Shown here in pieces: positions 32,156-40,912 of a DNA stretch of 64,000 nt. This stretch comes from JANQOH01 sp965200095. Lineage in GTDB: Bacteria; Pseudomonadota; Alphaproteobacteria; UBA7887. The translations under genes and the position numbers were made by a program. Positions within the stretch are counted from its first letter, which is position 1, and the number at the start of each line of letters is the position of its first letter. The stretch is taken from positions 496,001 through 560,000 of the forward strand of contig OZ241350.1 of the NCBI GenBank assembly GCA_965200095.1, given 5' to 3'. The notes beneath the pieces are model-generated. The model had not been told where the DNA came from. It saw nothing but the letters and a program-made list of their open reading frames with translations, and ran no database searches.

Positions 32156-33199
32156 GGTCGGACGGGCGAGGCGTTCGCGGGCCATCTCGTCGGCGATGCG
32201 CTCCGGCGCGATGCCGAGCCGCCCGGCGCGCTCGAAGATCGCCGCAAGCCGCGGGCCGATCGCCGCGACCTCGGCCAGCGCCGACGCGCGGTCATAGGCC
32301 ACGCCGGGCCGCAATGCCTCCCACGACACGTTGATCAGCCCGCCGGCGTTGATCACGTAGTCGGGCGCGTAGAGGATGCCGCGTCGGCGCAGCGCCTCCC
32401 CCGCCGCCGCATCGGCGAGCTGGTTGTTGGCGGCGCCGGCGACCGCGCCGGCCTTGAGCCGCGCCGGCGCCCCGGCGTCGATGGCCCCGCCCAGCGCGCA
32501 AGGCGCGAACACATCCGCTTCCGCGTCGAGAATGGCGTCGGGCTCGACCGCGGCGGCGCCGAACTCGTCGGCCGCGCGCGCCGCGCGCTGCGCCACGGGG
32601 TCGGCGACGACAAGCCGCGCGCCGTCCTCATGAAGCAGCCGGCACAGATTATAGCCCACATGGCCCAGGCCCTGCACCGCGACGGTGACGCCGGCGAGCG
32701 TGGCCGCGCCGAAACGCCGCTCCGCCGCCGCGCGGATGCCGTGTCGCACGCCCGCCGCGGTCACCGGCGAGGGGTCGCCGCTGGCGCCGGCGAGGCCGAC
32801 GACATGGCGCGTCTCGCGGCGCACCACCGCCATGTCCTCGACCGACGTGCCGACATCCTCGCCGGTGACGTAAGCGCCGTCGAGACGCTCCACCGCGCGG
32901 CCGAAGGCGCGCAGCAGGGCGGGCGTCTTGTCGCGCCGCGGGTCGCCGATAATGACGGCCTTGCCGCCGCCGAGCGCCAGACCCGCAACGGCGGCCTTGC
33001 GGGTCATGCCGCGCGCCAGACGCAGCGCGTCGGCCAGCGCCGCGTCTTCGTTGTCGTAGCGCCACATGCGGCAGCCGCCGAGCGCCGGGCCCAGGGTCGT
33101 GTCATGAACCGCGACGATGGCGCGCAAGCCGCTTTCGGGGTCCGCACAGCGCAGCACGCGCTCGTAACCGGGGATGTTCAGACTGCTGTAGACGGTCAT
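32147..33199 (-). CDS. Leu/Phe/Val (Glu/Leu/Phe/Val family) dehydrogenase
   Basis: A 350-aa protein from ATG 33199. It has LGPALGGCRMWRY, the catalytic lysine region ARGMTRKAAVAGLALGGGKAVI, and GEDVGTSVEDM. The NAD-binding fold shows VQGLGHVG, with D following VVADP, and the end reads YAPDYVINAGGLINV. This fits leucine or phenylalanine dehydrogenases, which reversibly deaminate branched-chain or aromatic amino acids to keto acids. The exact substrate cannot be fixed. It probably leads an mRNA of its own; the hydrolase gene behind it is on the same strand 92 bases upstream. Confidence 0.88.
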   Translation of the reverse strand: MTVYSSLNIPGYERVLRCADPESGLRAIVAVHDTTLGPALGGCRMWRYDNEDAALADALRLARGMTRKAAVAGLALGGGKAVIIGDPRRDKTPALLRAFGRAVERLDGAYVTGEDVGTSVEDMAVVRRETRHVVGLAGASGDPSPVTAAGVRHGIRAAAERRFGAATLAGVTVAVQGLGHVGYNLCRLLHEDGARLVVADPVAQRAARAADEFGAAAVEPDAILDAEADVFAPCALGGAIDAGAPARLKAGAVAGAANNQLADAAAGEALRRRGILYAPDYVINAGGLINVSWEALRPGVAYDRASALAEVAAIGPRLAAIFERAGRLGIAPERIADEMARERLARPTAA

Positions 33200-33291
33200 T
33201 TTCGCCTCCTCCCGCAGCGTCGGGGAACGCCACGGATATGGAGACGCGCTTGCGGTTCCGCCAGTCCGCTCGCCGATTCGTGAAGCGCCGG

Positions 33292-34068
33292 TCAGGCCCC
33301 GCCGCGCATCGCGCGGTCCGAAAGCTCCGCCGCCGCGGCGCGCAGGCGGTCGAGGTCGCCGGGTTCGCTCAGCCGGTGGTCGCCTTCCCCGACCAGAGTC
33401 AGAGTGACATTGTCGCTCTCCAGGCGCTCCATAACGCGCCGCGATGTCTCCCACGGCACGGATTCGTCGCGCATCCCGTGCAGCAGGCGCACCGGACACG
33501 AGAGGGCGATGGGCGCGTCGAGCAGACAGCGCGTCTCGCCGTCCTCGATCAGCGCCCGGGTGACGACGTAAGGGCGCGGGTCGTAAGGCGAGGAGAAGGC
33601 GACGCGGCCGTCGCGGCGCAAGCTCTCGCGCTGCGCGGCGTCGAACTCGCTCTCCATCATGCGACGGGTGAAGTCGGGCGCCGCGGCGACGCCGATCAGC
33701 CCGCATATGCGGTCGCGGCGGGCCAGCGCCGCGAGCAGCGCGATCCACCCGCCCATGCTCGAGCCGACGAGGATCGCCGGCCCCTCCGTCAACCGGTCGA
33801 GGACCGCCAGCGCATCGTCGGTCCAGCCGCCGATGGTCCCGTCCTCGAAAGCGCCCGAAGACTCGCCGTGGCCGCGATAGTCGAAGCGGACGCAAGCCTG
33901 GCCGCGGTCGCGGCAGAAAGTTTCGAGCGCCGTCGCCTTGGTCCCCGTCATGTCGGACATGAAGCCGCCGCAGAACACGACGGCCGGCGCGCGTCCCGCT
34001 GTGCGGCGGAAGGCGAGCGTTCCGCCGCCGCCGAGGTCGAGTCGCTCCGGCGCCGCTGCGGTCGTCAC
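33292..34068 (-). CDS. Alpha/beta-hydrolase fold protein
   Basis: A 258-aa protein. The preferred start is GTG 34068 (CGAGGCGACC in front), because the longer frame needs a TTG at 34155 that overlaps the divergent gene's ribosome site. Motifs: FDYRGHGESSG (oxyanion and beta-4 region), nucleophile elbow GSSMGGW, acid in RLLHGMRDESVP, and final His in VGEGDHRLS. A full Ser-Asp-His set is therefore visible. The family is the dienelactone-hydrolase/acyl-esterase-like serine hydrolases; the substrate is unknown. Confidence 0.82.
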   Translation of the reverse strand: MTTAAAPERLDLGGGGTLAFRRTAGRAPAVVFCGGFMSDMTGTKATALETFCRDRGQACVRFDYRGHGESSGAFEDGTIGGWTDDALAVLDRLTEGPAILVGSSMGGWIALLAALARRDRICGLIGVAAAPDFTRRMMESEFDAAQRESLRRDGRVAFSSPYDPRPYVVTRALIEDGETRCLLDAPIALSCPVRLLHGMRDESVPWETSRRVMERLESDNVTLTLVGEGDHRLSEPGDLDRLRAAAAELSDRAMRGGA

Positions 34069-34157
34069 GGTCGCCTCGTTGACAGGATCCGCGGGGGCTG
34101 GTTTCGTCGCCCGCGACCGGCGCGCGCCGCCGGACAGCCACGGGAGGGAGAACAAGG

Positions 34158-34487
34158 ATGAGCGAATACGTCGAAATGCGGACCTATCGCCTGAAGCCCG
34201 GCGGCCACGCCGAATGGTACGAGCATTACCGGAAGCACGGCATGGAGACCCAGAAGCGCGTGCTCGGCAACATGGTCGGCTACTACCACACGGAGCACGG
34301 GCCGCTCAACGAGATCGTCCACATGTGGGGTTACGACAGCCTCGACGACCGCGTCGCCCGCCGCGCCGCGCTGTTCCGGGAGCCGCAATGGCTCGAATTC
34401 CTCCCGAAGGTGCGCCCCCTGCTCGAGAGCATGGAGTCCAAAGTGCTCGTGCCCGCGCCCTTCTTCGCGCCGCCCCGCGGGTCCTGA
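34158..34487 (+). CDS. NIPSNAP-family protein
   Basis: A 109-aa protein from ATG 34158 (GGGAGGGAGAAC in front). Ferredoxin-like dimeric fold pattern: VEMRTYRLKPGGHAEW at the start, then VLGNMVGYYHTEHGPLNEIVHMWGY, and RRAALFREPQWLEFL. This is the NIPSNAP pattern. Proteins of this group are small, soluble and of unknown role, often near catabolic genes. Confidence 0.85.
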   Translation: MSEYVEMRTYRLKPGGHAEWYEHYRKHGMETQKRVLGNMVGYYHTEHGPLNEIVHMWGYDSLDDRVARRAALFREPQWLEFLPKVRPLLESMESKVLVPAPFFAPPRGS

Positions 34488-34499
34488 CCGGCGCGCGGT

Positions 34500-35318
34500 C
34501 TAGGCGCCCGCTTCGGCTCGGGCCGAGGGGTAGCTGCGCGCCATTCCGAGCGCCGGGTCCATATGCGCGCCATAGGGCGGGATGGGGTAGCGGAGGCCCG
34601 CTTTCGACAGTCCCTCGAGGCCCTCTATGGCGCGCGCGAGTTCGTCGGGAGGCAGGGCGACCAGCATTTCGTCGTCGGCCACGCCGCCATAGCGACGTTC
34701 GGCGTAGCACGGGATCGAGATGCTGGTTTCGCCGGTCGCCAGCGCCCGGCCCCACGAGTCCGAACACGCGGTCTCGCCGGTGATCGTCATGTCGTAGCGG
34801 CGGTAGCGCTTCCACTGCAAGCCGTTGACGATGAGGATGGTCTGCGCCGGATTGGCGTAGATCAGCACGGCGTCGGGCGGGTCGAGCCGCGCGGCGCGCA
34901 GCGGCGAGGCGCAGACTCCGCGATAGCGGCCCGCGGGCACGCGGGTCATCCGCTCCTGATGCGCCTTCGCGGCCTCGCGGTTCTCGAACCAGACGCCGTC
35001 CATCTGTGCGCCCGAAAGATAGTCCTCGCCGGGCGCGTTGAGGCCGAAGACGCCGCCGCAATTGCTGTGAGGCCGCACATTGTCGTGCACGATCCCCAGC
35101 GTGTAGCCGGCAATGCGCGCCTGGGTGACGAGCTGGCAACCGGTGAACCGGAACCCTTCGGTCGGCGTGCGGATGCCGGGCACCGCCATCATTTCGGCGA
35201 CATCCTCGAACAGTTTCAGCCCTATGGGGAGCGTCCGTATGGCGAGCAACTCCCGGAGTTTCCCGGCCATGCGCGCGAGCGCCGCCGCGGAGACATCGTA
35301 ACCGTTCTCGTTCGACAC
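34500..35318 (-). CDS. DUF169 family protein
   Basis: A 272-aa protein from GTG 35318 (AAGGGAATTTC in front). It has the DUF169 arrangement: RTLPIGLKLFEDV near the start, a conserved TGCQLVTQARIAGY cysteine block, and HSNCGGVFGLN. ASPLRAARLDPPDAVLIYANP comes later, with a second Cys-rich part ETACSDSWG and CYAERRYGG. Conserved cysteines suggest a metal or Fe-S site. The family is unsolved but widespread near anaerobic or aromatic metabolism genes. Confidence 0.8.
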   Translation of the reverse strand: MSNENGYDVSAAALARMAGKLRELLAIRTLPIGLKLFEDVAEMMAVPGIRTPTEGFRFTGCQLVTQARIAGYTLGIVHDNVRPHSNCGGVFGLNAPGEDYLSGAQMDGVWFENREAAKAHQERMTRVPAGRYRGVCASPLRAARLDPPDAVLIYANPAQTILIVNGLQWKRYRRYDMTITGETACSDSWGRALATGETSISIPCYAERRYGGVADDEMLVALPPDELARAIEGLEGLSKAGLRYPIPPYGAHMDPALGMARSYPSARAEAGA

Positions 35319-36124
35319 GGCGAAATTCCCTTACACCGGCGGCGACGACGCCCTCGAGGCGCGCCCCGGGCGCCGGGGCCGGAGCGGCGGCGTTCTGTCT
35401 CCGGCGGCAATTTTCATTTTGAGACCTCTGCATAACCAGTTTCGCTTGCGGCAGGATCGCGGTTCCGCGTTTTCACGAGTTCCCGAACCCACCGGCGGAG
35501 CATAACGATGCATGATGGGATTGCAAAAATCCGTTCTCTCTCCATCTTTACCCTCAAAAGAGCGCGTGAAGAAATCGGACGGCTTTCACCGGGACGATCG
35601 GACTCCCGAAAAGATGGCGCATTGGAAGACATGACTCTCCGATAATACTTCGGCATTCCCGCGAGAGAGCATGTGAAGAAATCGAACAGGTTACAAATAC
35701 TCGTCATTCCCGCGAAAGCGGGAATCTGTCGCGGCGTTTCCGTAATAAAAACGGGCCGATATTGCGGACGTCCGCCTCCAGATTTCCGCTTTCGCGGGAA
35801 TGACGAAGAATAGTAGCGTCTTTCGATTCCTTCACACGCTCTTTTGCGGGAATGACGAGTATTTGTAAATCTGTTCGATTTCTTCACACGATCTTTCGCG
35901 GAACGAATATGCCGGAACGACAACAACCCGGATCGAATCGAAGCGCCGGGTCTCGCTGCGAGGTTGCGTATCGCCCGGCCGGAGGGCGGCCGAGTATCGC
36001 CGTCCTTCCGCGGGCCCGGCGCAACCCGATAGCGGGGGCGCCGCGTCTGCGTCGCGGCGCCGGGGTCGGACTATCGGGGAAAGCCGCGCAGCGGCGGGCG
36101 GAAAACCGCCCGCCGCCGCTTCCG
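35319..36124. other. Long non-coding stretch with repeat cluster C
   Basis: No gene is supported in these 806 bases. The left third carries the composite leader shared with cluster A, the middle the palindromic modules, and the rest (35911-36124) is GC-rich sequence without features. Confidence 0.55.
35414..35910. repeat. Repeat cluster C and composite leader element
   Basis: It starts with tttgagacctctgcataac (35417-35435), followed by gtttcgcttgcggcaggat, then ccgaacccaccggcggagc and atgatgggattgcaaaa. The same series is found inverted at 13388-13270, and its inner part at about 12565-12660. Palindromic modules follow: forward 35702-35726 and a near-perfect reverse 35781-35805, with partials at 35667, 35840 and 35890. 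The 'gagacctctgcataa' end looks like the terminal repeat of an IS5-type insertion sequence, but no transposase remains. Confidence 0.65.
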
Positions 36125-37255
36125 TCAGTCGAGATAGCCGTAGTCGCCCCACAATTTGTAGTCGTCGCGGAACGACTTCAGCGACGCCCAGACACGGGCG
36201 AAGTCCGCATCCTCCGCCGCGATCTCCTCGACCACCTCGGACCATGCCGCCTCGAGGGCTTCGAGGATCTCCGGCGACCAGCGATGGAAGGTCACCCCCG
36301 CCGCCTGAAGCTCCTTCATGGCGCCGAACTGGATCGCCTCGCCCTGGGCGAAACCGCGCAACATGCTTTCCTTGCAGACCGCGTTGACGAGCTCGCGCTG
36401 CGTGTCGGTCAGGCCGTTCCAGTTGTCGAGGTTGATGATGAGCTCGCCCATGCTGGTCGGCTGGTGCCAGCCGGGGAAATAGTAATGTCTGGCGATCTCG
36501 TGGAACCCGAGGTCCTGGTCGATGGCCGGCATCGAGAATTCGGTGGCGTCGATGGTGCCGAGCTCGAGCGCCGGGTAGATGTCGCCGCCGGCGAGGAGCT
36601 GGGTGGAAACGCCCAATTTCTCCATCACCTTGGCGCCGAGGCCGAAGAAACGCATCTTCAGCCCCTTGAGGTCGTCGATGCTCTCGATGGGGTCGCGGAA
36701 CCACCCCGAACCTTCGGGAGAGAGGAGATTGCACGGCATGCCGTGGATGTTGTTGGCGTGGTAGAGCTCCTCGAACAGCTCCTGGCCGCCGCCGTAATAC
36801 ATCCAGGCGAGCGCCTCGCCGGCCGTGGGACCGAACGGCACCGCCGTGAAGAACTGGACGGCGGGAATCTTCCCGGCCCAGTAGCCGGCCGCCGACCAGC
36901 CGGCGTCCACCGACCCGTTCGACACCGCATCGAAGATCTCGAACGCCGGCACCAGCGCGCCCGGCTCGAAGAACTTGAACTCCATCGTCCCGCCCGACAG
37001 GAGGCGGAGGCGCTCCTCGATCATCTTCCCCTGGTCGCCCAGCTGGACCATCTCGCCGGGAAAGGCGCTCGCCATCTTCCAGCGCACCCGCGGCCCCGGC
37101 GCGGCGTCGGCCGCCGGCTCCGCGGGCGCCTCGGCTGTCGTCTCCGCCGGCGCGCCCGTGTCCTGTGCGGCGTCCTTCGGCGCCAGCGCATACATGCCGA
37201 TCAGCACGCCGACGACCAGCCCGCCTATGCCTACCGCTATCGTCGATCCGTTCAT
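36125..37255 (-). CDS. TRAP transporter solute-binding protein (DctP family), membrane-anchored
   Basis: A 376-aa protein from ATG 37255 with GGGGAGGAGAG in front. An N-terminal helix (about 6-22, TIAVGIGGLVVGVLIGMYAL) has no signal-peptidase site and is followed by an Ala/Pro/Glu linker, so the receptor is probably tethered. DctP fold: WKMASAFPGEM, LSGGTMEFKFFEPGALVPAFE, VPFGPTAGEALAW, FFGLGAKVMEKLG and the arginine region FRDPIESI. This resembles the TRAP receptors for alpha-keto or aromatic acids. The DctQ and DctM membrane genes are not next to it, so the partner transporter lies elsewhere. Confidence 0.87.
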   Translation of the reverse strand: MNGSTIAVGIGGLVVGVLIGMYALAPKDAAQDTGAPAETTAEAPAEPAADAAPGPRVRWKMASAFPGEMVQLGDQGKMIEERLRLLSGGTMEFKFFEPGALVPAFEIFDAVSNGSVDAGWSAAGYWAGKIPAVQFFTAVPFGPTAGEALAWMYYGGGQELFEELYHANNIHGMPCNLLSPEGSGWFRDPIESIDDLKGLKMRFFGLGAKVMEKLGVSTQLLAGGDIYPALELGTIDATEFSMPAIDQDLGFHEIARHYYFPGWHQPTSMGELIINLDNWNGLTDTQRELVNAVCKESMLRGFAQGEAIQFGAMKELQAAGVTFHRWSPEILEALEAAWSEVVEEIAAEDADFARVWASLKSFRDDYKLWGDYGYLD

Positions 37256-37334
37256 GCTCTCCTCCCCTGGGCGGCGCCCGCCGGCCGCCCTTCGGCCTCG
37301 CGAAGCGCGACCATACGACAAAGGCGCGCCGCCG

Positions 37335-38261
37335 TCAGTAGCCGCGCCGCGGGTCGACCGCGCGCCGCGGCGCCTCCCCCGCCCGCACCCGCCGCAACTC
37401 TTCCACCACCCCCGCCGCCGCCGTCCCGGGCGTGACCTGCCCGGCGATGTGGGGCGTCACCACCACCCGCGGATGCCGCCACAGCGGACTCGAGGGCGGC
37501 AGGGGCTCGCTCTCGCAGACATCGAGCCAGGCCCCCGACAGCTGTCCCGAATCGATGGCGGCGAGCAGGTCGGCCTCGTTCTGATGGCCGCCCCGGGCCG
37601 CGTTCACCACATAGGCGCCGCGCGGCAGGCGGGCGAACAGCGCCGCGTCGAGCATCCCCGCGGTCTCGCGGGTGAGCGGCAGCACGCAGACCAGAATGTC
37701 GCTGCGCGCGAGGAACGGGCCGAGGCCCTCCGGCCCGTGAAAACATTCGACGCCGGCGGGCCGTTCCGCGCCGCGGCGCCAGCCCGCGACCGCGAAGCCC
37801 AGCCCCGAGAGCGCCGCCGCGCAGGCGCTCCCGATCTCGCCCATGCCCATGACGCCGACCCGGCGGTCGCCGGCGTCGCGCGGCGGCAGCTGCCGCCACA
37901 GCGCGCGCGCCTGAAACGACCGGTAGGCGCCCATGCGGCGGTGGCGGTGCAACACCGCGAGCGTCGCATACTCCACCATCTGGCGGGTCAGCGCCGGGTC
38001 GACGAGGCGCACCACCGGCGCCGCCGGCAGCGCCGGGTCGGCGAAGATGTGGTCCACCCCGGCGCCGAGCGAAAAAATCACGCGCAGGCGCGGCAGGCGC
38101 CCGAGCATCCCCGCCTCGGGGCGCCACACCAGCGCCGAATCGATGTCTTCGACGCGCCCGACCTCCGGCCACACGCGCAATTCGAGGCCCGGTTCGAGCG
38201 CCGCGAGCGCCGCCGACCAGGCCGCCGCGTCGTCGACCGCGCTCGCGAACAGCATCGCCAC
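37335..38261 (-). CDS. D-2-hydroxyacid dehydrogenase, GhrA-type glyoxylate/hydroxypyruvate reductase
   Basis: A 308-aa protein from GTG 38261 (GGGAGG 8 bases in front; ATG 38255 is possible). The NAD(P)-binding loop is GVMGMGEIG with basic residues GWRRG behind it (NADPH preference likely). The catalytic set is R in NAARGGHQNE, E in CESEPLP and H in TPHIAGQV. The N-terminal half SLGAGVDHIF matches the GhrA group. It reduces glyoxylate or hydroxypyruvate, or a related 2-keto acid. It is the first gene of a minus-strand pair with the TRAP receptor, which may supply such acids. Confidence 0.88.
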   Translation of the reverse strand: MAMLFASAVDDAAAWSAALAALEPGLELRVWPEVGRVEDIDSALVWRPEAGMLGRLPRLRVIFSLGAGVDHIFADPALPAAPVVRLVDPALTRQMVEYATLAVLHRHRRMGAYRSFQARALWRQLPPRDAGDRRVGVMGMGEIGSACAAALSGLGFAVAGWRRGAERPAGVECFHGPEGLGPFLARSDILVCVLPLTRETAGMLDAALFARLPRGAYVVNAARGGHQNEADLLAAIDSGQLSGAWLDVCESEPLPPSSPLWRHPRVVVTPHIAGQVTPGTAAAGVVEELRRVRAGEAPRRAVDPRRGY

Positions 38262-38368
38262 GCAAGTTTCCTCCCGCCGTTACCGCCGGGGGCCATGATG
38301 GGGTAATGTCGGGGCGTTGTCGCGGGCCGGCCCGCGCTGTGTCGAGGATGGAAGGAACGAGGCGCATC

Positions 38369-39076
38369 ATGGCGCGAAACGCCCTGACGGCGGGTTTGAA
38401 GGTCTGGGCCGGAAGCGCGCCGGCGCTGGCCGCGGGCTTCGGCGCGACTCTGGCCGTCGCGGCGGCGGGCTACGCCGTCATTATCGTTGCGAGTCCCGCC
38501 GGCGCGGCGACTCTGGCGGCGTTCGCCGTCGTCGCGGGTCTGGCGCTGGCCGGATGGTGGCGGTTCTGCGCCCGGGTAGCGGGCGGCGGCGCGGCGCGCT
38601 GGGCCGACCTGACGGCCGGCTTCGCCCACCCGTTGCGCGGCCTGGCGGCGGGGTTGGGGCCGGCGGCGGTTGTTGCTGCGCCGGCGTGGCTGGCCTGCCG
38701 CGCCGCCGCCCATCTGGCGCCCGGCGCAGGCGCCGCGTTCGCTGTCGCGGCCGGCTGGGCGGCGGCTCCGGCGGCGCTGGCGATCCCCTTCGCGGCGATG
38801 GCGCCGCGCCGTGCGCGCGCCCCCGGATGGCGTCGCGGCCTGGCCCTGGCGCCGGTCGTCGCCGCGGTCGCCGTCCCCGGCCCCGCCCTGTGGCTGCTGC
38901 TGGAGACCCACGCCCGCGCCGGCTTCGCGGCCGCCCTGCCCGAGGCCGTCGCGCCTTACAGTCTCGGCGTCCTTCGCCTTGCGGGAACCGCCGGCGTGCT
39001 GCTCTCGCTGTCGGCGGCGAGTTGCGTCTGGGCGGCGGCCTGCGTCGCGCCCGGCGACGGGGAGGCGGCGGCGTGA
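38369..39076 (+). CDS. Integral membrane protein of unknown function
   Basis: A 235-aa protein from ATG 38369 (GAACGAGG in front; ATG 38348 is an alternative start). Very Ala-rich with about six membrane segments, e.g. ALAAGFGATLAVAAAGYAVI, TLAAFAVVAGLALAGWW and APVVAAVAVPGPALWLLL. No motif or conserved charge cluster identifies it. The next gene overlaps its stop by GTGA and encodes a GYF_2-type membrane protein, so the two may form a small complex. Confidence 0.55.
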   Translation: MARNALTAGLKVWAGSAPALAAGFGATLAVAAAGYAVIIVASPAGAATLAAFAVVAGLALAGWWRFCARVAGGGAARWADLTAGFAHPLRGLAAGLGPAAVVAAPAWLACRAAAHLAPGAGAAFAVAAGWAAAPAALAIPFAAMAPRRARAPGWRRGLALAPVVAAVAVPGPALWLLLETHARAGFAAALPEAVAPYSLGVLRLAGTAGVLLSLSAASCVWAAACVAPGDGEAAA

Positions 39077-40074
39077 GCGGCTATCACGTCGCCATCGACG
39101 GCAAGGCGGAGGGACCGTTCTCGCGCGCCAGGGTGATCGGGATGATCGCCGGCGGGCGGATCGCGCCCGACACGCCGCTGTGGCAGAGCGGCATGGAGGA
39201 TTGGGCGCCGGCTTCGAGTTTCGTTGAGTTCTCGGGCCATTTCGCGGCGCGCGCGGCGGACGCCGCGGCGCCGCCCCCGGCCCCCGCAGGCGCGCCGGCC
39301 GGAGACAGCCCGGCGGCCCGCACGGTTTCCGCGACGGGCTCGCGGCGCCTCGATGTCGGGCGCGCGGTCGATGACGCCGTCGCCGCGTTCCGACGCGCGC
39401 CCTTCCGCGTCTCCATCGGCGCCGGGCTTTACGTGGCGGCGGCGTTCGCCGCCAACTCGCTGGTCTTCTCCAAGCTGCTGCTGACGGGCGCCGGAGCGGA
39501 CGGAGCGGAGGGAGCGGAGGCGTCCCCGATTCCCTCTCATGCGGCGTTGTGGCTCATCGGCAGCATCGTCTTCGGGGTGGTGCTGCGCGCCGGATTCTGC
39601 GTTTTCACCCTGCGCGTGCTGCGCGGCGAAGCGGCGCCGGTCGTCCTGGTGTTCGCGGGCCTCGGGCGGGCGGTGACCCTGGCGGTCTACGCGCTGGCCT
39701 ATACGGCTGCGGTGTTCGTCGGGCTGCTGGTGCTGATCCTGCCGGGCATTGTCGTCGCGGTCGGCTTCTCGCTCGGCTTCTACGTCATCATGGAAAGCCA
39801 GCTCGGCCCCGTCGCCGCCATGCGCGCGAGCTGGCGCGCGGTGCTCGAACTCGGGTTGATACGTGTGTTCGCGGTCTATCTGGTCGGGCTTCTCGGCGTT
39901 CTCTCGATCGGCGCGGTCGCCGGCGCGACGGCCGCCATATTCGGCACGCCGCCGCAGGTGGAACTCCTGGCGCGCCTGATTCTCGCCGCCATCTGGGCCG
40001 GCGCGACGGCGCTGGTCGTCGCCGCGGTCTACGAGCAGGCGCGGGTCAACAAGGAGCGCAAGCAGCGGAACTGA
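39073..40074 (+). CDS. GYF_2-domain membrane protein
   Basis: A 333-aa protein from GTG 39073, overlapping the previous stop. Residues 1-55 fit GYF_2: YHVAIDGKAEGPFSRARV, then GGRIAPDTPLWQSGMEDW. After an Ala/Pro linker a membrane domain of about five helices follows (LWLIGSIVFGVVLRAGFCVF, VFVGLLVLILPGIVVAVGF). The C-terminal domain resembles uncharacterised alphaproteobacterial membrane proteins. It may dock proline-rich partners to the membrane. Function not known. Confidence 0.7.
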   Translation: MSGYHVAIDGKAEGPFSRARVIGMIAGGRIAPDTPLWQSGMEDWAPASSFVEFSGHFAARAADAAAPPPAPAGAPAGDSPAARTVSATGSRRLDVGRAVDDAVAAFRRAPFRVSIGAGLYVAAAFAANSLVFSKLLLTGAGADGAEGAEASPIPSHAALWLIGSIVFGVVLRAGFCVFTLRVLRGEAAPVVLVFAGLGRAVTLAVYALAYTAAVFVGLLVLILPGIVVAVGFSLGFYVIMESQLGPVAAMRASWRAVLELGLIRVFAVYLVGLLGVLSIGAVAGATAAIFGTPPQVELLARLILAAIWAGATALVVAAVYEQARVNKERKQRN

Positions 40075-40144
40075 CGGTCGCGGTTGCCGCGGCTCCGCGC
40101 GGCGGGTAGGGTTTCGCGTCCTGCCTCTTCCGACCCGGGAACCG

Positions 40145-40912
40145 ATGACCGAAGCGCCCTGTCGCGTGGGCCTCCTCGCGACCTGTCTCGTCGACCTGTT
40201 CCGCCCCGGCGTCGGTTTCGCCGCCGCGGAGCTGCTCGAACGCGCCGGCTGCCGGGTCGACGCGCCGCCGCAGACCTGCTGCGGTCAGCCGGGCTACAAT
40301 TCGGGCGATTTCGACACCGCCCGGGCGGTCGCGCGCCAGGTCGTCGAGGCGTTCGAGGATTACGACTACATCGTGGCGCCCTCGGGAAGCTGCGCCGGCA
40401 TGGTTCGCCGGCACTATCCGGATTTGTTCGAAGACGAACCCGCATGGCGGCGCCGCGCCGAGGCCCTTGCGGAGCGGACGTGGGAACTGGTCTCCTTCCT
40501 CGTCGACGTGCGCGGCGTCGAGTCGGTGGACGCGCGCTGCGACGGCACCGTTACATATCACGATTCCTGTTCGGGCCTGCGCGAACTCGGGATCGAGGCG
40601 CAACCGCGGCGGCTCCTGCGGACGGTTCGCGGCCTGTCCCTCGCCGAAATGGCCGATACCCGGGAATGTTGCGGGTTCGGGGGAACGTTCTGCGTGAAAT
40701 ATCCCGACATCTCGCTGCGCATGGTGGACAACAAGACCGCCGCCGCTACCGCCACCGGGGCGCGGCTGCTGCTCGGCGGCGACATGGGGTGCCTGCTCAA
40801 TATCGCCGGCAGACTCGCGCGCCGCGGCGACCCGCTCGCCGTCCGTCATGTCGCCGAAGTGCTGGCCGGCCGTTGCGACGAGGCGCCGATCGCCGGCGCG
40901 GACGACCGATGA
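40145..40912 (+). CDS. lutA: L-lactate utilisation protein LutA (Fe-S oxidoreductase, CCG domains)
   Basis: A 255-aa protein with two cysteine-rich CCG modules: VGLLATCLVDLFRP, QTCCGQPGYN (first) and TYHDSCSGLRELG, RECCGFGGTFCVKYP (second). This is the LutA/YkgE pattern: one of three proteins that oxidise L-lactate to pyruvate through Fe-S chemistry. ATG 40145 is used. LutB overlaps its stop (ATGA). The order lutA-lutB-lutC is that of the Bacillus operon and matches many proteobacteria. Confidence 0.93.
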   Translation: MTEAPCRVGLLATCLVDLFRPGVGFAAAELLERAGCRVDAPPQTCCGQPGYNSGDFDTARAVARQVVEAFEDYDYIVAPSGSCAGMVRRHYPDLFEDEPAWRRRAEALAERTWELVSFLVDVRGVESVDARCDGTVTYHDSCSGLRELGIEAQPRRLLRTVRGLSLAEMADTRECCGFGGTFCVKYPDISLRMVDNKTAAATATGARLLLGGDMGCLLNIAGRLARRGDPLAVRHVAEVLAGRCDEAPIAGADDR

